Shown: positions 1 to 5,432, counted from the first letter of the stretch. The stretch is 6,862 bases of DNA from an uncultured Pseudomonadota bacterium (GCA_902783675.1 CACZRW010000011.1:1-6862), one strand, 5' to 3'. Notes: generated from the letters alone by a model not told the origin. Translations and numbers: made by a program.

Positions 1-14
1 CCCGTTATTCTCAG
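1..14. repeat. Partial second copy of the repeat element end
   Basis: CCCGTTATTCTCAG at 1-14 matches CCCGTCATTCTCAG at 25-38 in 13 of 14 positions. The two copies are separated by a pyrimidine-rich spacer (15-24). The copy is cut by the window edge or is a remnant, so a neighbouring or tandem element probably exists to the left. Confidence 0.5.
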
Positions 15-24
15 CTTTCTTTTT

Positions 25-133
25 CCCGTCATTCTCAGCCGAAGGCTGGGAATCCGGTTGCGTAGCAACCACGGCGATAGCCGTAATAAACGGATCCCCG
101 AGCTGAGCCTAACGGCTCCCTCGAGGATGACGC
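25..133. repeat. Palindromic intergenic repeat element made of four consecutive stem-loops
   Basis: Non-coding element bounded by near-perfect inverted ends: CGTCATTCTC at 27-36 against GAGGATGACG at 123-132 (9 of 10 positions). Inside are four hairpins in series. Stem 1 is 31-40 with 44-53 (10 pairs including one G-T, loop GAA). Stem 2 is 56-61 with 65-70 (GGTTGC/GCAACC, loop GTA). Stem 3 is 71-75 with 80-84 (ACGGC/GCCGT, loop GATA). Stem 4 is 105-109 with 114-118 (GAGCC/GGCTC), extended outward by 94-102 with 120-128 (8 of 9 pairs). It lies directly downstream of rpmE and could act as a 3' mRNA structure or terminator. It resembles REP/BIME- or MITE-like palindromic repeats; copy number elsewhere in the genome is unknown, so the name is descriptive only. 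Confidence 0.7.
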
Positions 134-155
134 TTTTTTAAACTTATAAGCTAAC

Positions 156-380
156 CTAGCCCTTGATTCCGAAGGCTTCAAAGCGCTTGTTAAATCTGGC
201 AAGCTGTCCGCCCGTGTCAACCAAGCGGTAAACACCTGTCCAAGCGGGGTGCGTAAGCGAATCGATGTCCAGCTTAATCTTATCGCCGGCCTTGCCCATG
301 GTTGAGCGGCACTTAATCTCGGACCCGTCGGTCATGATGAAAGTGACTTCGTGATAGTCGGGATGTATATCTTTTTTCAT
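156..380 (-). CDS. rpmE: 50S ribosomal protein L31 (zinc-free type)
   Basis: Structural protein of the large ribosomal subunit that helps bridge the subunits. The 74-residue product starts with the family hallmark MKKDIHPDYHEV and carries CRSTMGK, the THPAWTG motif and the C-terminal RFNKRF block, all typical of L31 at about the usual length. It lacks the four zinc-ligand cysteines of the C+ type; its single cysteine (residue 24, before RST) is not in a zinc position. This C-minus form is, as I recall, usual in Alphaproteobacteria. A Shine-Dalgarno-like GTGGAG lies 8 bases before the ATG, supporting this start. The gene stands alone behind its own probable promoter, and its stop is followed by further in-frame stops and then the palindromic repeat. 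Family assignment is secure. Confidence 0.97.
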   Translation of the reverse strand: MKKDIHPDYHEVTFIMTDGSEIKCRSTMGKAGDKIKLDIDSLTHPAWTGVYRLVDTGGQLARFNKRFEAFGIKG

Positions 381-392
381 TTTTTATTCTCC

Positions 393-406
393 ACTAAATA
401 TTTAGT
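393..406. promoter_or_regulatory. Perfect 14-bp palindrome in the rpmE leader
   Basis: ACTAAATATTTAGT is a perfect palindrome lying between the probable rpmE promoter and the start codon; in the mRNA it runs directly into the Shine-Dalgarno GTGGAG. It could be a protein-binding operator, or an RNA hairpin (ACUAA/UUAGU, loop AUAU) able to mask the ribosome-binding site. L31 mRNAs in other bacteria have autoregulatory leaders, but this one matches none that I can identify. Function is inferred. Confidence 0.35.
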
Positions 407-429
407 AAATCTTTTAAAAGTCGGAAAAA

Positions 430-457
430 TCTATACTAAAGCAAAATAAAAATCAAG
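430..457 (-). promoter_or_regulatory. Probable rpmE promoter
   Basis: Read on the minus strand, a -10 like TATAGA (430-435) is preceded by a -35 like TTGATT (451-456, 15-base spacer) or CTTGAT (452-457, 16-base spacer). It lies in the AT-rich gap between the OmpA-like gene and rpmE and would give a leader of roughly 40-45 bases. The spacer is slightly short, so this is a plausible but unproven assignment. Confidence 0.4.
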
Positions 458-484
458 CTTTTCTTTAAAGGCGGCGGGAAAAGT

Positions 485-1414
485 CTATTCCTCGGCAAGG
501 ATTTCAAGGAAAACCTGGTCTTTTTGCACGCGGTTGCCAAGGGCATGCACCTCTATTTTGGACGAGGGAATACCCTCTTTTAACAAAAAGTCGCGAATGG
601 TAAGCGCCCTTGAAAGCGAAGTGCGGCGCGCTTTGGACGAAGCAAACTCGGGATTCTTGGCGTAAGCAATTAAACGAATCGCAAGCCGATTGTCCGCCTT
701 TACCGTATTTGCAACTTCCTTCAAGTCCGCTTTATTTTGCGCGGTCAGGCCGGTTGCCGATGGCGCAAAGTCAAAGAAAATCACATGCCCCGACTTGGTG
801 ATGATGTCATCAATGTCGCCCTTTTCCACCGCGAGGGTGGGGGCGGCTTTGGGTGCGGGAGCCTCGGTAAGCGCGGGAGCTTCGGCAGGCACGGGGGCTT
901 TTTTCTCGGCGGGTTTTGCCGAGGGCTTATCCGTAGCTTTCGTGCGCACTTCAGCTATCGTTTCTTTCTTTGTTTCTTTCTTTATTTCCGACTTAACTTC
1001 TTTCTTTGCTTTTGCTATTGCCTGCGTTTGCGCATCTTGCTTCGCTTCCTTTTTGGCTTTCATCGCGGGAGCGGGGGCGGAGGCGGAGGCAGGGACGGTG
1101 GAAGGCGTTTTAGGTTTTCTTGCTTTAAAAGGCTTTTTGTATGTGAAAGGAGGCTTTTTAAGAATGATTTTTTCGGGCTTGGCGGAGGCTTTCGGTTCCG
1201 GGACCATCTTGGACTCGGCAGAGGCTTTAGGTTCCTCGGGCACTACCGGCGCGGGTAAAAATACTTCCTCGGTCTGTAGTTTTATTTCCTCGTCCGCGCC
1301 TAAAACCGAAAGGTCAACCACGATATCTCTTGAGCCGGTATAGATGACATTTTCGGCTTTTGCCGCACTTGCAAAAGCTAAAAATGCCAGCAATATCGCG
1401 CCCGTCTTTATCAT
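485..1414 (-). CDS. Exported OmpA-family (peptidoglycan-associated type) protein with Lys/Ala/Pro-rich linker
   Basis: The 309-residue product has a signal peptide (residues 1-20, MIKTGAILLAFLAFASAAKA, cleavage before ENV), a short N-terminal segment, a long low-complexity linker rich in Lys, Ala, Pro and Glu (about 50-200), and a C-terminal OmpA-like domain (about 205-309). The domain shows the LSRALTIRDFLL helix and the VHALGN strand. The Arg that binds diaminopimelate in OmpA domains is kept (R269), but the partner Asp of the GHTD motif is Asn here (YAKN, N254). It probably spans the periplasm, with peptidoglycan binding uncertain. Its ATG overlaps the suhB-like stop in an ATGA overlap (1411-1414), indicating translational coupling as the last gene of the efp operon. 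Runs of TTTC-type triplets at 961-1015 encode part of the linker and may be slippage-prone. No outer-membrane barrel is present. Confidence 0.85.
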   Translation of the reverse strand: MIKTGAILLAFLAFASAAKAENVIYTGSRDIVVDLSVLGADEEIKLQTEEVFLPAPVVPEEPKASAESKMVPEPKASAKPEKIILKKPPFTYKKPFKARKPKTPSTVPASASAPAPAMKAKKEAKQDAQTQAIAKAKKEVKSEIKKETKKETIAEVRTKATDKPSAKPAEKKAPVPAEAPALTEAPAPKAAPTLAVEKGDIDDIITKSGHVIFFDFAPSATGLTAQNKADLKEVANTVKADNRLAIRLIAYAKNPEFASSKARRTSLSRALTIRDFLLKEGIPSSKIEVHALGNRVQKDQVFLEILAEE

Positions 1415-2226
1415 TTTTTGTCCCTTAAGGCTTTGGTAACGGCAAAGTCCATTTCATCGTTTGTGGCTATTATGCTTGCCGATTCAAGCACTTCCAGCAG
1501 CTTATCTTTGCCGCTTGCCGAACGGGCGTGGCCGCCGGCTTCCTTTACCATGACAAGCCCCGCCGCTATGCTTGTGGGAGCTATATCGTGGCACCAATAG
1601 GCGTCAAGTTTGCCCGCCGCAACCATTGCCAATGCAAGCGAAGGCGCGCCCATGCGTCTTGCCCCTTCGGTGTTTGCGGTGATGATACGAAGGCGCTCTT
1701 GATACAGGTCAATCGCGGCGGCGTCTTTGCCGGCAATGTCAATACCTATAAGCGCATCAGCAAGATTTCTTCGCCCCGATACGCGCAGCCTTCTGTCGCC
1801 GCGAGCGGTCATGAGGTATGCGCCAGTGCCTTTTTCGGCATAGTAAAGCTCGTCTAAAACAGGGTTATAAGTAACGCCCGCCAAAATGTCGCCATCGCGC
1901 ACCAGCGCCGCGGAAATGGAAAAAAACGAAATGGCGCGCATGAAGTTCGTAACACCGTCAAGCGGCTCAAGAATGAAGGTGTTTGAGGTATCCTCGCCTT
2001 CAATCTTTTCCTCGCCCGCAATCACAAAGCTGTAATTAGGACGCGCGCGGCGCAATTCGGCAAGCAAAGTATCCCTTGATTTAGCAACCGTTTTGGCGAC
2101 GAAATCCGCAGGCGCTTTTTTCGTGATTTGCAAGTTTTCCACTTCGGAAAAGTCGCGCACTATCATCTTTCCCGCCTTGCGGACCGCCTTTATCATAACA
2201 TTAAGCGCAGGGGACAAACTCCCCAT
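1411..2226 (-). CDS. suhB: SuhB-like inositol monophosphatase family protein, probably catalytically inactive
   Basis: This start gives 271 residues beginning MGSLSPALNVMIKAVRKAGK, matching how alphaproteobacterial SuhB proteins begin. It has AGGAAGAG upstream; the ATG at 2283 would add 19 residues foreign to the family but would overlap the efp stop (TAATG). Family landmarks are clear: RDFSEVENLQ, ADFV, GEE (71-73), PLDG (88-91), RRLRVSGRRNLADA, and IAAG...EAGG near the C-terminus. Active IMPases use a metal site of Glu (GEE), two Asp of DPLDGTT and Asp of WD, plus Thr and an upstream Asp. Here GEE and D90 remain, but the first Asp of DPLDG is Glu (E87), the Thr is Val (V92), WD is Thr-Ser (T218-S219), and the upstream Asp is Val (V47). 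Phosphatase activity is therefore unlikely. E. coli SuhB binds NusA in rRNA antitermination without needing catalysis; a similar role here is inference. The frame is intact, so it is not an obvious pseudogene. Confidence 0.88.
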   Translation of the reverse strand: MGSLSPALNVMIKAVRKAGKMIVRDFSEVENLQITKKAPADFVAKTVAKSRDTLLAELRRARPNYSFVIAGEEKIEGEDTSNTFILEPLDGVTNFMRAISFFSISAALVRDGDILAGVTYNPVLDELYYAEKGTGAYLMTARGDRRLRVSGRRNLADALIGIDIAGKDAAAIDLYQERLRIITANTEGARRMGAPSLALAMVAAGKLDAYWCHDIAPTSIAAGLVMVKEAGGHARSASGKDKLLEVLESASIIATNDEMDFAVTKALRDKK

Positions 2227-2282
2227 GATTTTCTCTTCCTTAAAATCGGAGAAAGTCTTTTTCTGTTGTAAAAGAGTCGCCA

Positions 2283-2846
2283 TTATTTCGCTCTTTCAAC
2301 ATAGGTGCAATCGGCCGTGGCAACCACGATCTTCTCACCTTGATTGATGAAAGGCGGAACCGTGATGCGCATGCCGTTTTCCAAAACCGCTGGCTTGAAA
2401 GAAGTCGTGACCGTCTGTCCCTTTACCGAAGGTTCGCACTCGGTAACTTCCAAAACAACATTGGGCGGAAGGTTCACGCCGATGGGACGATCCTCAATAA
2501 AGTTGACGGTAACATCCATGTTGTCCTGTAAAAAGCCGACCTGCTCACCCATAATGTCTTTGGGTATCGCGTATTGGTCATAGTTCTCCTTGTTCATAAA
2601 GACAAGGTTGTCGCCGTCGGGATAAAGGTATTGGCAATCGCGCTCCTCGCTCATCAGCTTTTCAACCGTGTCGGCAGTTCTCCACCGCTCGTTGGTCTTG
2701 GTGCCCGTGTCAACATCACGCATTTCAACTTGGATAAAAGCGCCGCCTTTACCCGGTTGAATAAGGTTTATTTTGATGACCGACCACTGGCGATTGTTGT
2801 GCTCAATAACCCAGCCCGGACGAATAAGATTTGCATTTTGTTTCAT
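2283..2846 (-). CDS. efp: Translation elongation factor P
   Basis: EF-P binds ribosomes stalled on polyproline stretches and restores peptide-bond formation. The 187-residue product, starting MKQNANLIRPGW, is exactly family length. It has the N-terminal KOW-like domain, then two OB-fold domains with the signature VNLPPNVVLEV, and the C-terminal GEKIVVATADCTYVERAK. The modified loop is PGKGGAF with Lys33 at the position of E. coli Lys34, the beta-lysylation site. I chose the ATG at 2846 over the in-frame ATG at 2909 because GAGAGG sits 5 bases upstream and the extra 21 residues are unlike any EF-P. It is the first gene of an operon with the suhB-like and OmpA-like genes and diverges from epmA, whose product modifies it. 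Confidence 0.97.
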   Translation of the reverse strand: MKQNANLIRPGWVIEHNNRQWSVIKINLIQPGKGGAFIQVEMRDVDTGTKTNERWRTADTVEKLMSEERDCQYLYPDGDNLVFMNKENYDQYAIPKDIMGEQVGFLQDNMDVTVNFIEDRPIGVNLPPNVVLEVTECEPSVKGQTVTTSFKPAVLENGMRITVPPFINQGEKIVVATADCTYVERAK

Positions 2847-2880
2847 TTTTTCCTCTCTTTCTTTTAGAAACTTTGGGGTA

Positions 2881-2909
2881 AACCTAGCATAAACTTTTGC
2901 CATTAGCAA
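2881..2909 (-). promoter_or_regulatory. Possible efp operon promoter
   Basis: On the minus strand TTGCTA (2904-2909) and TAGGTT (2881-2886) are separated by 17 bases and would give a leader of about 30 bases. Both hexamers are imperfect, so this is a weak call within a region that must nevertheless hold an efp promoter. Confidence 0.27.
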
Positions 2910-2914
2910 CGAGC

Positions 2915-2944
2915 TTTACAAAAAATAACTTCGCGTAGTATAAC
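2915..2944 (+). promoter_or_regulatory. Probable epmA promoter
   Basis: TTTACA (2915-2920) lies 17-18 bases before GTATAA/TATAAC (2938-2944), giving a good sigma-70-type match with transcription starting near 2950. The epmA ribosome-binding site AAGGA follows at about 2974-2979, 7 bases from the ATG. The 139-bp gap between the efp and epmA start codons therefore holds back-to-back promoters. Confidence 0.5.
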
Positions 2945-2985
2945 CTTCTCCTGCAATTTGATACTTAAAGGAAAAGGACGAAAGA

Positions 2986-4047
2986 ATGCAAAATAATGCG
3001 CAAAAAAAGTGGTGGAACCCCGATGTTTATGCTCGCAAAATTCCCTATCTGGAACAGAGGCATAAGATTATCGGCGCAATCAGAAATTACTTTAACGGCC
3101 AAGGGTTTTTGGAAGTGGAAACGCCCGCGCTGCAAATATCTCCGGGGCTGGAAGTTCATCTTCGCGCCTTTAAGACCGAGCTTTACGAGCCGTTTGAGGA
3201 CGGGACGAAAACGATGTATCTGCACACCTCGCCCGAGTTCACGATGAAGAAGCTTTTGTCCGCAGGCCTGCCGAAGATTTATCAACTTTGCCATGTGTAT
3301 AGAAACGGCGAGCGCTCGGAGCGTCATCACCCCGAATTCAATATGATAGAGTGGTATCGCGCGAACGATGATTACTACACTCTCATGGACGATTGCGAAA
3401 AAGTTTTGCAAGCGGCGGTTACTGCCGTGGGAAAGAAAACTTTGCTGCATAAAGGAGTGGAATGCGATCCTTTCGGCAAGTGGGAAAGGCTTACGATTAA
3501 CGAGGCGTTTTTGCGCTATGCGGATATAGATGTTTTGGCAACGATTGATGATCCCGACGCGTCCGATCCCGATCCTAAAAAGCTTATGGCAGAGGCAAAG
3601 CGCATAGGGATTCATTTTGAAGAAAGTGACCGCTGGGAAGATGTATTCTTCAGGATTTGCCTTGATCGCGTAGAGCCGAAATTAGGCTTTGGCGGGGTGC
3701 CGACGATTTTCTATGAATACCCGAAATGCCTTGCCGCCCTTTCGCGCACAAGCCCGAAAGATAGACGGGTCGCCGAGCGGTTTGAGTTCTATGTTTGCGG
3801 CTTGGAAATGGGTAATGCTTTTTCCGAACTTACCGATGTTGTCGAGCAGAGAAAGCGCTTCACCGCAGATATGGATATGAAGGAAAAACTTTACGGCGAG
3901 CGCTATCCGATTGATGAAGATTTTATGGAAGCGCTTAAGATTATGCCGCCGGCAACGGGTATCGCCGTGGGTATCGATCGCGTGATAATGACCGCTACGG
4001 GCACCGATGATATTAACGATGTTTTGTGGGCGGAAGTTGCTAAATAA
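2986..4047 (+). CDS. epmA: EF-P lysine ligase EpmA (GenX/PoxA/YjeA)
   Basis: A free-standing class II lysyl-tRNA synthetase-like catalytic domain that attaches (R)-beta-lysine to the loop lysine of EF-P instead of charging tRNA. The 353-residue product has no anticodon-binding OB domain. It opens with WWNPDVYARKIPYLEQRHKI, has motif 1 around FLEVETPALQ, motif 2 in YRNGERSERHHPEFNMIEWY, and motif 3 in GIAVGIDRVIM. Ala327 in that motif aligns with E. coli EpmA Ala298, where true LysRS has Gly, supporting EpmA specificity. It is somewhat longer than the 325-residue E. coli enzyme, partly through an insert rich in Asp-Pro (about residues 185-195). It diverges from efp, a functional pairing. EpmB, which makes beta-lysine, is not in this window. 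It ends at a strong terminator. Confidence 0.95.
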   Translation: MQNNAQKKWWNPDVYARKIPYLEQRHKIIGAIRNYFNGQGFLEVETPALQISPGLEVHLRAFKTELYEPFEDGTKTMYLHTSPEFTMKKLLSAGLPKIYQLCHVYRNGERSERHHPEFNMIEWYRANDDYYTLMDDCEKVLQAAVTAVGKKTLLHKGVECDPFGKWERLTINEAFLRYADIDVLATIDDPDASDPDPKKLMAEAKRIGIHFEESDRWEDVFFRICLDRVEPKLGFGGVPTIFYEYPKCLAALSRTSPKDRRVAERFEFYVCGLEMGNAFSELTDVVEQRKRFTADMDMKEKLYGERYPIDEDFMEALKIMPPATGIAVGIDRVIMTATGTDDINDVLWAEVAK

Positions 4048-4068
4048 ATACTTCAAAAAACTAAAAGG

Positions 4069-4097
4069 AAAGCCTCCCCATAACGGAGGCTTTTTTT
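4069..4097 (+). terminator. Rho-independent terminator of epmA, shared with convergent gene
   Basis: Stem AAAGCCTCC (4069-4077) pairs with GGAGGCTTT (4085-4093) around the 7-base loop CCATAAC, and is followed by a T run to 4097. On the minus strand the same hairpin lies immediately after the stop codon (4096-4098) of the convergent gene and is followed by a short T-rich stretch, so it probably works in both directions. Confidence 0.9.
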
Positions 4098-4443
4098 AGC
4101 TTTTAAGTTCGAACCTGACAATGCCTTTTGTGAAGAAAATGCATAAGTTTTCGCTCTCGCGCTCAAAGCAGTTGTCCGAGATTTTTTGCCATCCGAGAGC
4201 AGGTAAAACTTCGTCGTAGTAAGCAAAAACATGTTCGGATTTTATGCGTGGTTCGGCGTGTAAGTTTACTTCGGTGAAGCTACCTTCGGGCGAATCAAAA
4301 CTCGTCACGCCGTCTTCGATTTGCGCAAGACCGTCCATCAAAGGAACATCTTCAAAACCGGGGATAAATTGATAGTATTCGGCGTGCGCGAACGCGGCAA
4401 AAAATAATGTAAACAGACTTATAAAAACTTTCATAAAAACCAT
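4096..4443 (-). CDS. Small exported protein of unknown function
   Basis: The 115-residue product has a clear signal peptide (MKVFISLFTLFFAAFAHA after a three-residue lead, cleavage before EYYQF) with no lipobox. The mature part of about 94 residues holds PGFEDVPLMDGL, a SFDSPEGSFTEV segment, YYDEVLPALGWQ, and a short C-terminal beta-like end (CIFFTKGIVRFELKS). The PGFEDvPLM and LPxLGW motifs remind me of a small uncharacterised periplasmic family in Alphaproteobacteria; no function is known to me. Two cysteines (in NCFERESENLC) could form a disulphide. The ATG at 4443 has AAGG 10 bases upstream; an ATG at 4434 is equally possible and gives a more typical signal peptide. It is convergent with epmA and shares its terminator. 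Confidence 0.75.
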   Translation of the reverse strand: MVFMKVFISLFTLFFAAFAHAEYYQFIPGFEDVPLMDGLAQIEDGVTSFDSPEGSFTEVNLHAEPRIKSEHVFAYYDEVLPALGWQKISDNCFERESENLCIFFTKGIVRFELKS

Positions 4444-4467
4444 AAATCTTAAACCTTAAACAAGTTA

Positions 4468-4473
4468 ATTAGA
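4468..4473 (-). promoter_or_regulatory. Possible -10 element of the small exported-protein gene
   Basis: On the minus strand TCTAAT matches TATAAT in 5 of 6 positions and lies about 25 bases before the ATG at 4443. No good -35 is visible: the upstream DNA is the heptamer array at 4474-4494. The call is tentative. Confidence 0.25.
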
Positions 4474-4494
4474 AATGAGGAATGAGGAATGAGG
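4474..4494. repeat. Tandem heptamer repeat, three copies
   Basis: Three perfect copies of AATGAGG stand head to tail and are followed by a broken fourth (AATGATT). A second 7-base periodicity occurs nearby: CATTTTT twice at 4541-4554. Both lie in the non-coding spacer between mutM and the small exported-protein gene, directly upstream of the latter. Confidence 0.8.
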
Positions 4495-4503
4495 AATGAT
4501 TGC

Positions 4504-4524
4504 GTTTTTGCATTCCGCAAAAAC
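4504..4524. repeat. Perfect inverted repeat in the mutM downstream spacer
   Basis: GTTTTTGC (4504-4511) and GCAAAAAC (4517-4524) are perfect complements around ATTCC. In the minus direction, in which mutM is transcribed, no T run follows, so it is a hairpin but not a textbook terminator. In the plus direction a T-rich stretch follows, but no plus-strand gene reads into it. Confidence 0.5.
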
Positions 4525-4577
4525 AAGATTTTTATTTTTTCATTTTTCATTTTTCTTCCCTCATTAAACTTATCACC

Positions 4578-4591
4578 TTATAAGCTTATAA
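4578..4591. repeat. Perfect 14-bp palindrome downstream of mutM
   Basis: TTATAAGCTTATAA is fully palindromic and sits about 20 bases beyond the mutM stop codon, next to TAACCC-type tandem units (4595-4610). The minus-strand sequence GTTAGTTTATAAG here (4585-4597) matches GTTAGCTTATAAG just after rpmE (143-155) in 12 of 13 positions. Confidence 0.45.
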
Positions 4592-4610
4592 ACTAACCCT
4601 AACCCTTAAC

Positions 4611-5432
4611 CTACCTTTGGCATTTTTCGCAAAAGAAAGTGCCTCGGCCGCCTTGCATTATTTTTACAATTTTATGCCCGCAGTTTACGCATTTTTCGCC
4701 CTCTTTGCCATAGACTAAAAGGCTATTAACAAAGGCGCCTTTTTTACCCTCGGCAGAGCGGTAGTCGCGGAAAGTCGTGCCGCCCGCCGCAATGGATTTT
4801 TGCAAAATGTTTTTGATTATCGGCACTAATTTTTCCGCTTCTTGAAGCGTGATTTTTTCTGCCGCGCGCAGGGGCGAAATGCCCGCTTCAAACAATGCTT
4901 CGCACACATAAATGTTGCCCAGTCCCGCAACGATTTCTTGGTTAAGCAAGGCTTGTTTTATCGGCACTTTGCGCCCTTTTATTTTTTGCAAAAATGAGGC
5001 GGGATTAAAATCGTCCGAAAGCGGCTCGGCACCCATAAAAGCAAGCCTTTCCAAAGCGATTTTCGCAGGCGCCAAATCCACCATTCCGAACCTTCTGGCG
5101 TCGGAAAAAACCAAACATTTTCCGCCTTTAAAATATAAAATTATGTGATCGTGTTTGGCCCTTTTATAAGAGTGGTCGTGAGCAATAAAGCGCCCCGTCA
5201 TACCTAAATGCACGGTCATGATTTCTTCGGAAGAAAGGTGCACCAGAATGTATTTTCCGCGCCGGCAAACATCGGTGATTTTTGTTCCCGTTACGCGCTT
5301 TATGAAGTCTTGCGGGACAGATGTTCCGATGCGCAAATCAAAGCGAAAAACTTCGGCACGCACGATTTCTTCTCCTTTAAAAGTTTTGCAAATATATGAG
5401 CAAACGGTTTCAACTTCGGGTAGTTCCGGCAT
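4611..5432 (-). CDS. mutM: Formamidopyrimidine-DNA glycosylase (8-oxoguanine repair)
   Basis: Bifunctional glycosylase/AP lyase that removes 8-oxoG and ring-opened purines from DNA. The 273-residue product is family length and appears complete. After Met removal the N-terminus is PELPEVET, with the Pro nucleophile (P2) and the catalytic Glu residues E3 and E6. Also visible are the RRGKY lysine (K60, E. coli K57), HLGMTGR with the intercalating Met, DARRFG with its Arg/Phe wedge, the helix-two-turn-helix GLGNIYVCEALFEAGISP, and the C-terminal zinc finger CVNCGH...FFCEKCQR with its DNA-contacting Arg (GGRGTF). The ATG overlaps the preceding Sel1-gene stop by one base (TAATG) and has AAAGGA about 10 bases upstream, so the two genes are co-transcribed. 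The stop is followed closely by further in-frame TAGs. Confidence 0.97.
   Translation of the reverse strand: MPELPEVETVCSYICKTFKGEEIVRAEVFRFDLRIGTSVPQDFIKRVTGTKITDVCRRGKYILVHLSSEEIMTVHLGMTGRFIAHDHSYKRAKHDHIILYFKGGKCLVFSDARRFGMVDLAPAKIALERLAFMGAEPLSDDFNPASFLQKIKGRKVPIKQALLNQEIVAGLGNIYVCEALFEAGISPLRAAEKITLQEAEKLVPIIKNILQKSIAAGGTTFRDYRSAEGKKGAFVNSLLVYGKEGEKCVNCGHKIVKIMQGGRGTFFCEKCQR

Noticed and set aside
35..235. Minus-strand open frame running from inside rpmE into the repeat element
   Set aside because: Starts out of frame within rpmE, and its tail is just the translated palindromic repeat.
457..484. Terminator after the OmpA-like gene (CTTTTC/GAAAAG around a 14-base loop, then T-rich DNA)
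   Set aside because: Only six weak AT-rich pairs with a long loop; not enough to call.
690..1343. Long plus-strand open frames (217 and 173 codons) opposite the OmpA-like gene, rich in Ser/Ala/Phe or Gly/Arg
   Set aside because: They are antisense readings of the low-complexity Lys/Ala/Pro linker, which lacks stops on the other strand; no family resemblance, and the minus-strand protein is clearly real.
2847..2909. 21-residue N-terminal extension of EF-P from an upstream ATG
   Set aside because: EF-P length and the strong GAGAGG site both point to the ATG at 2846; the extension lies over the probable promoter.
2965..3615. 216-codon minus-strand open frame opposite epmA
   Set aside because: Antisense shadow of the unmistakable EpmA coding sequence, with no recognisable motifs.
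2986..4047. Lysyl-tRNA synthetase as the identity of the plus-strand class II enzyme
   Set aside because: No N-terminal anticodon-binding domain, EpmA-type length and start, Ala rather than Gly in motif 3, and pairing with efp.
4474..4554. CRISPR-like array in the mutM downstream spacer
   Set aside because: Repeats are 7 bases, contiguous and without spacers; no cas genes nearby.
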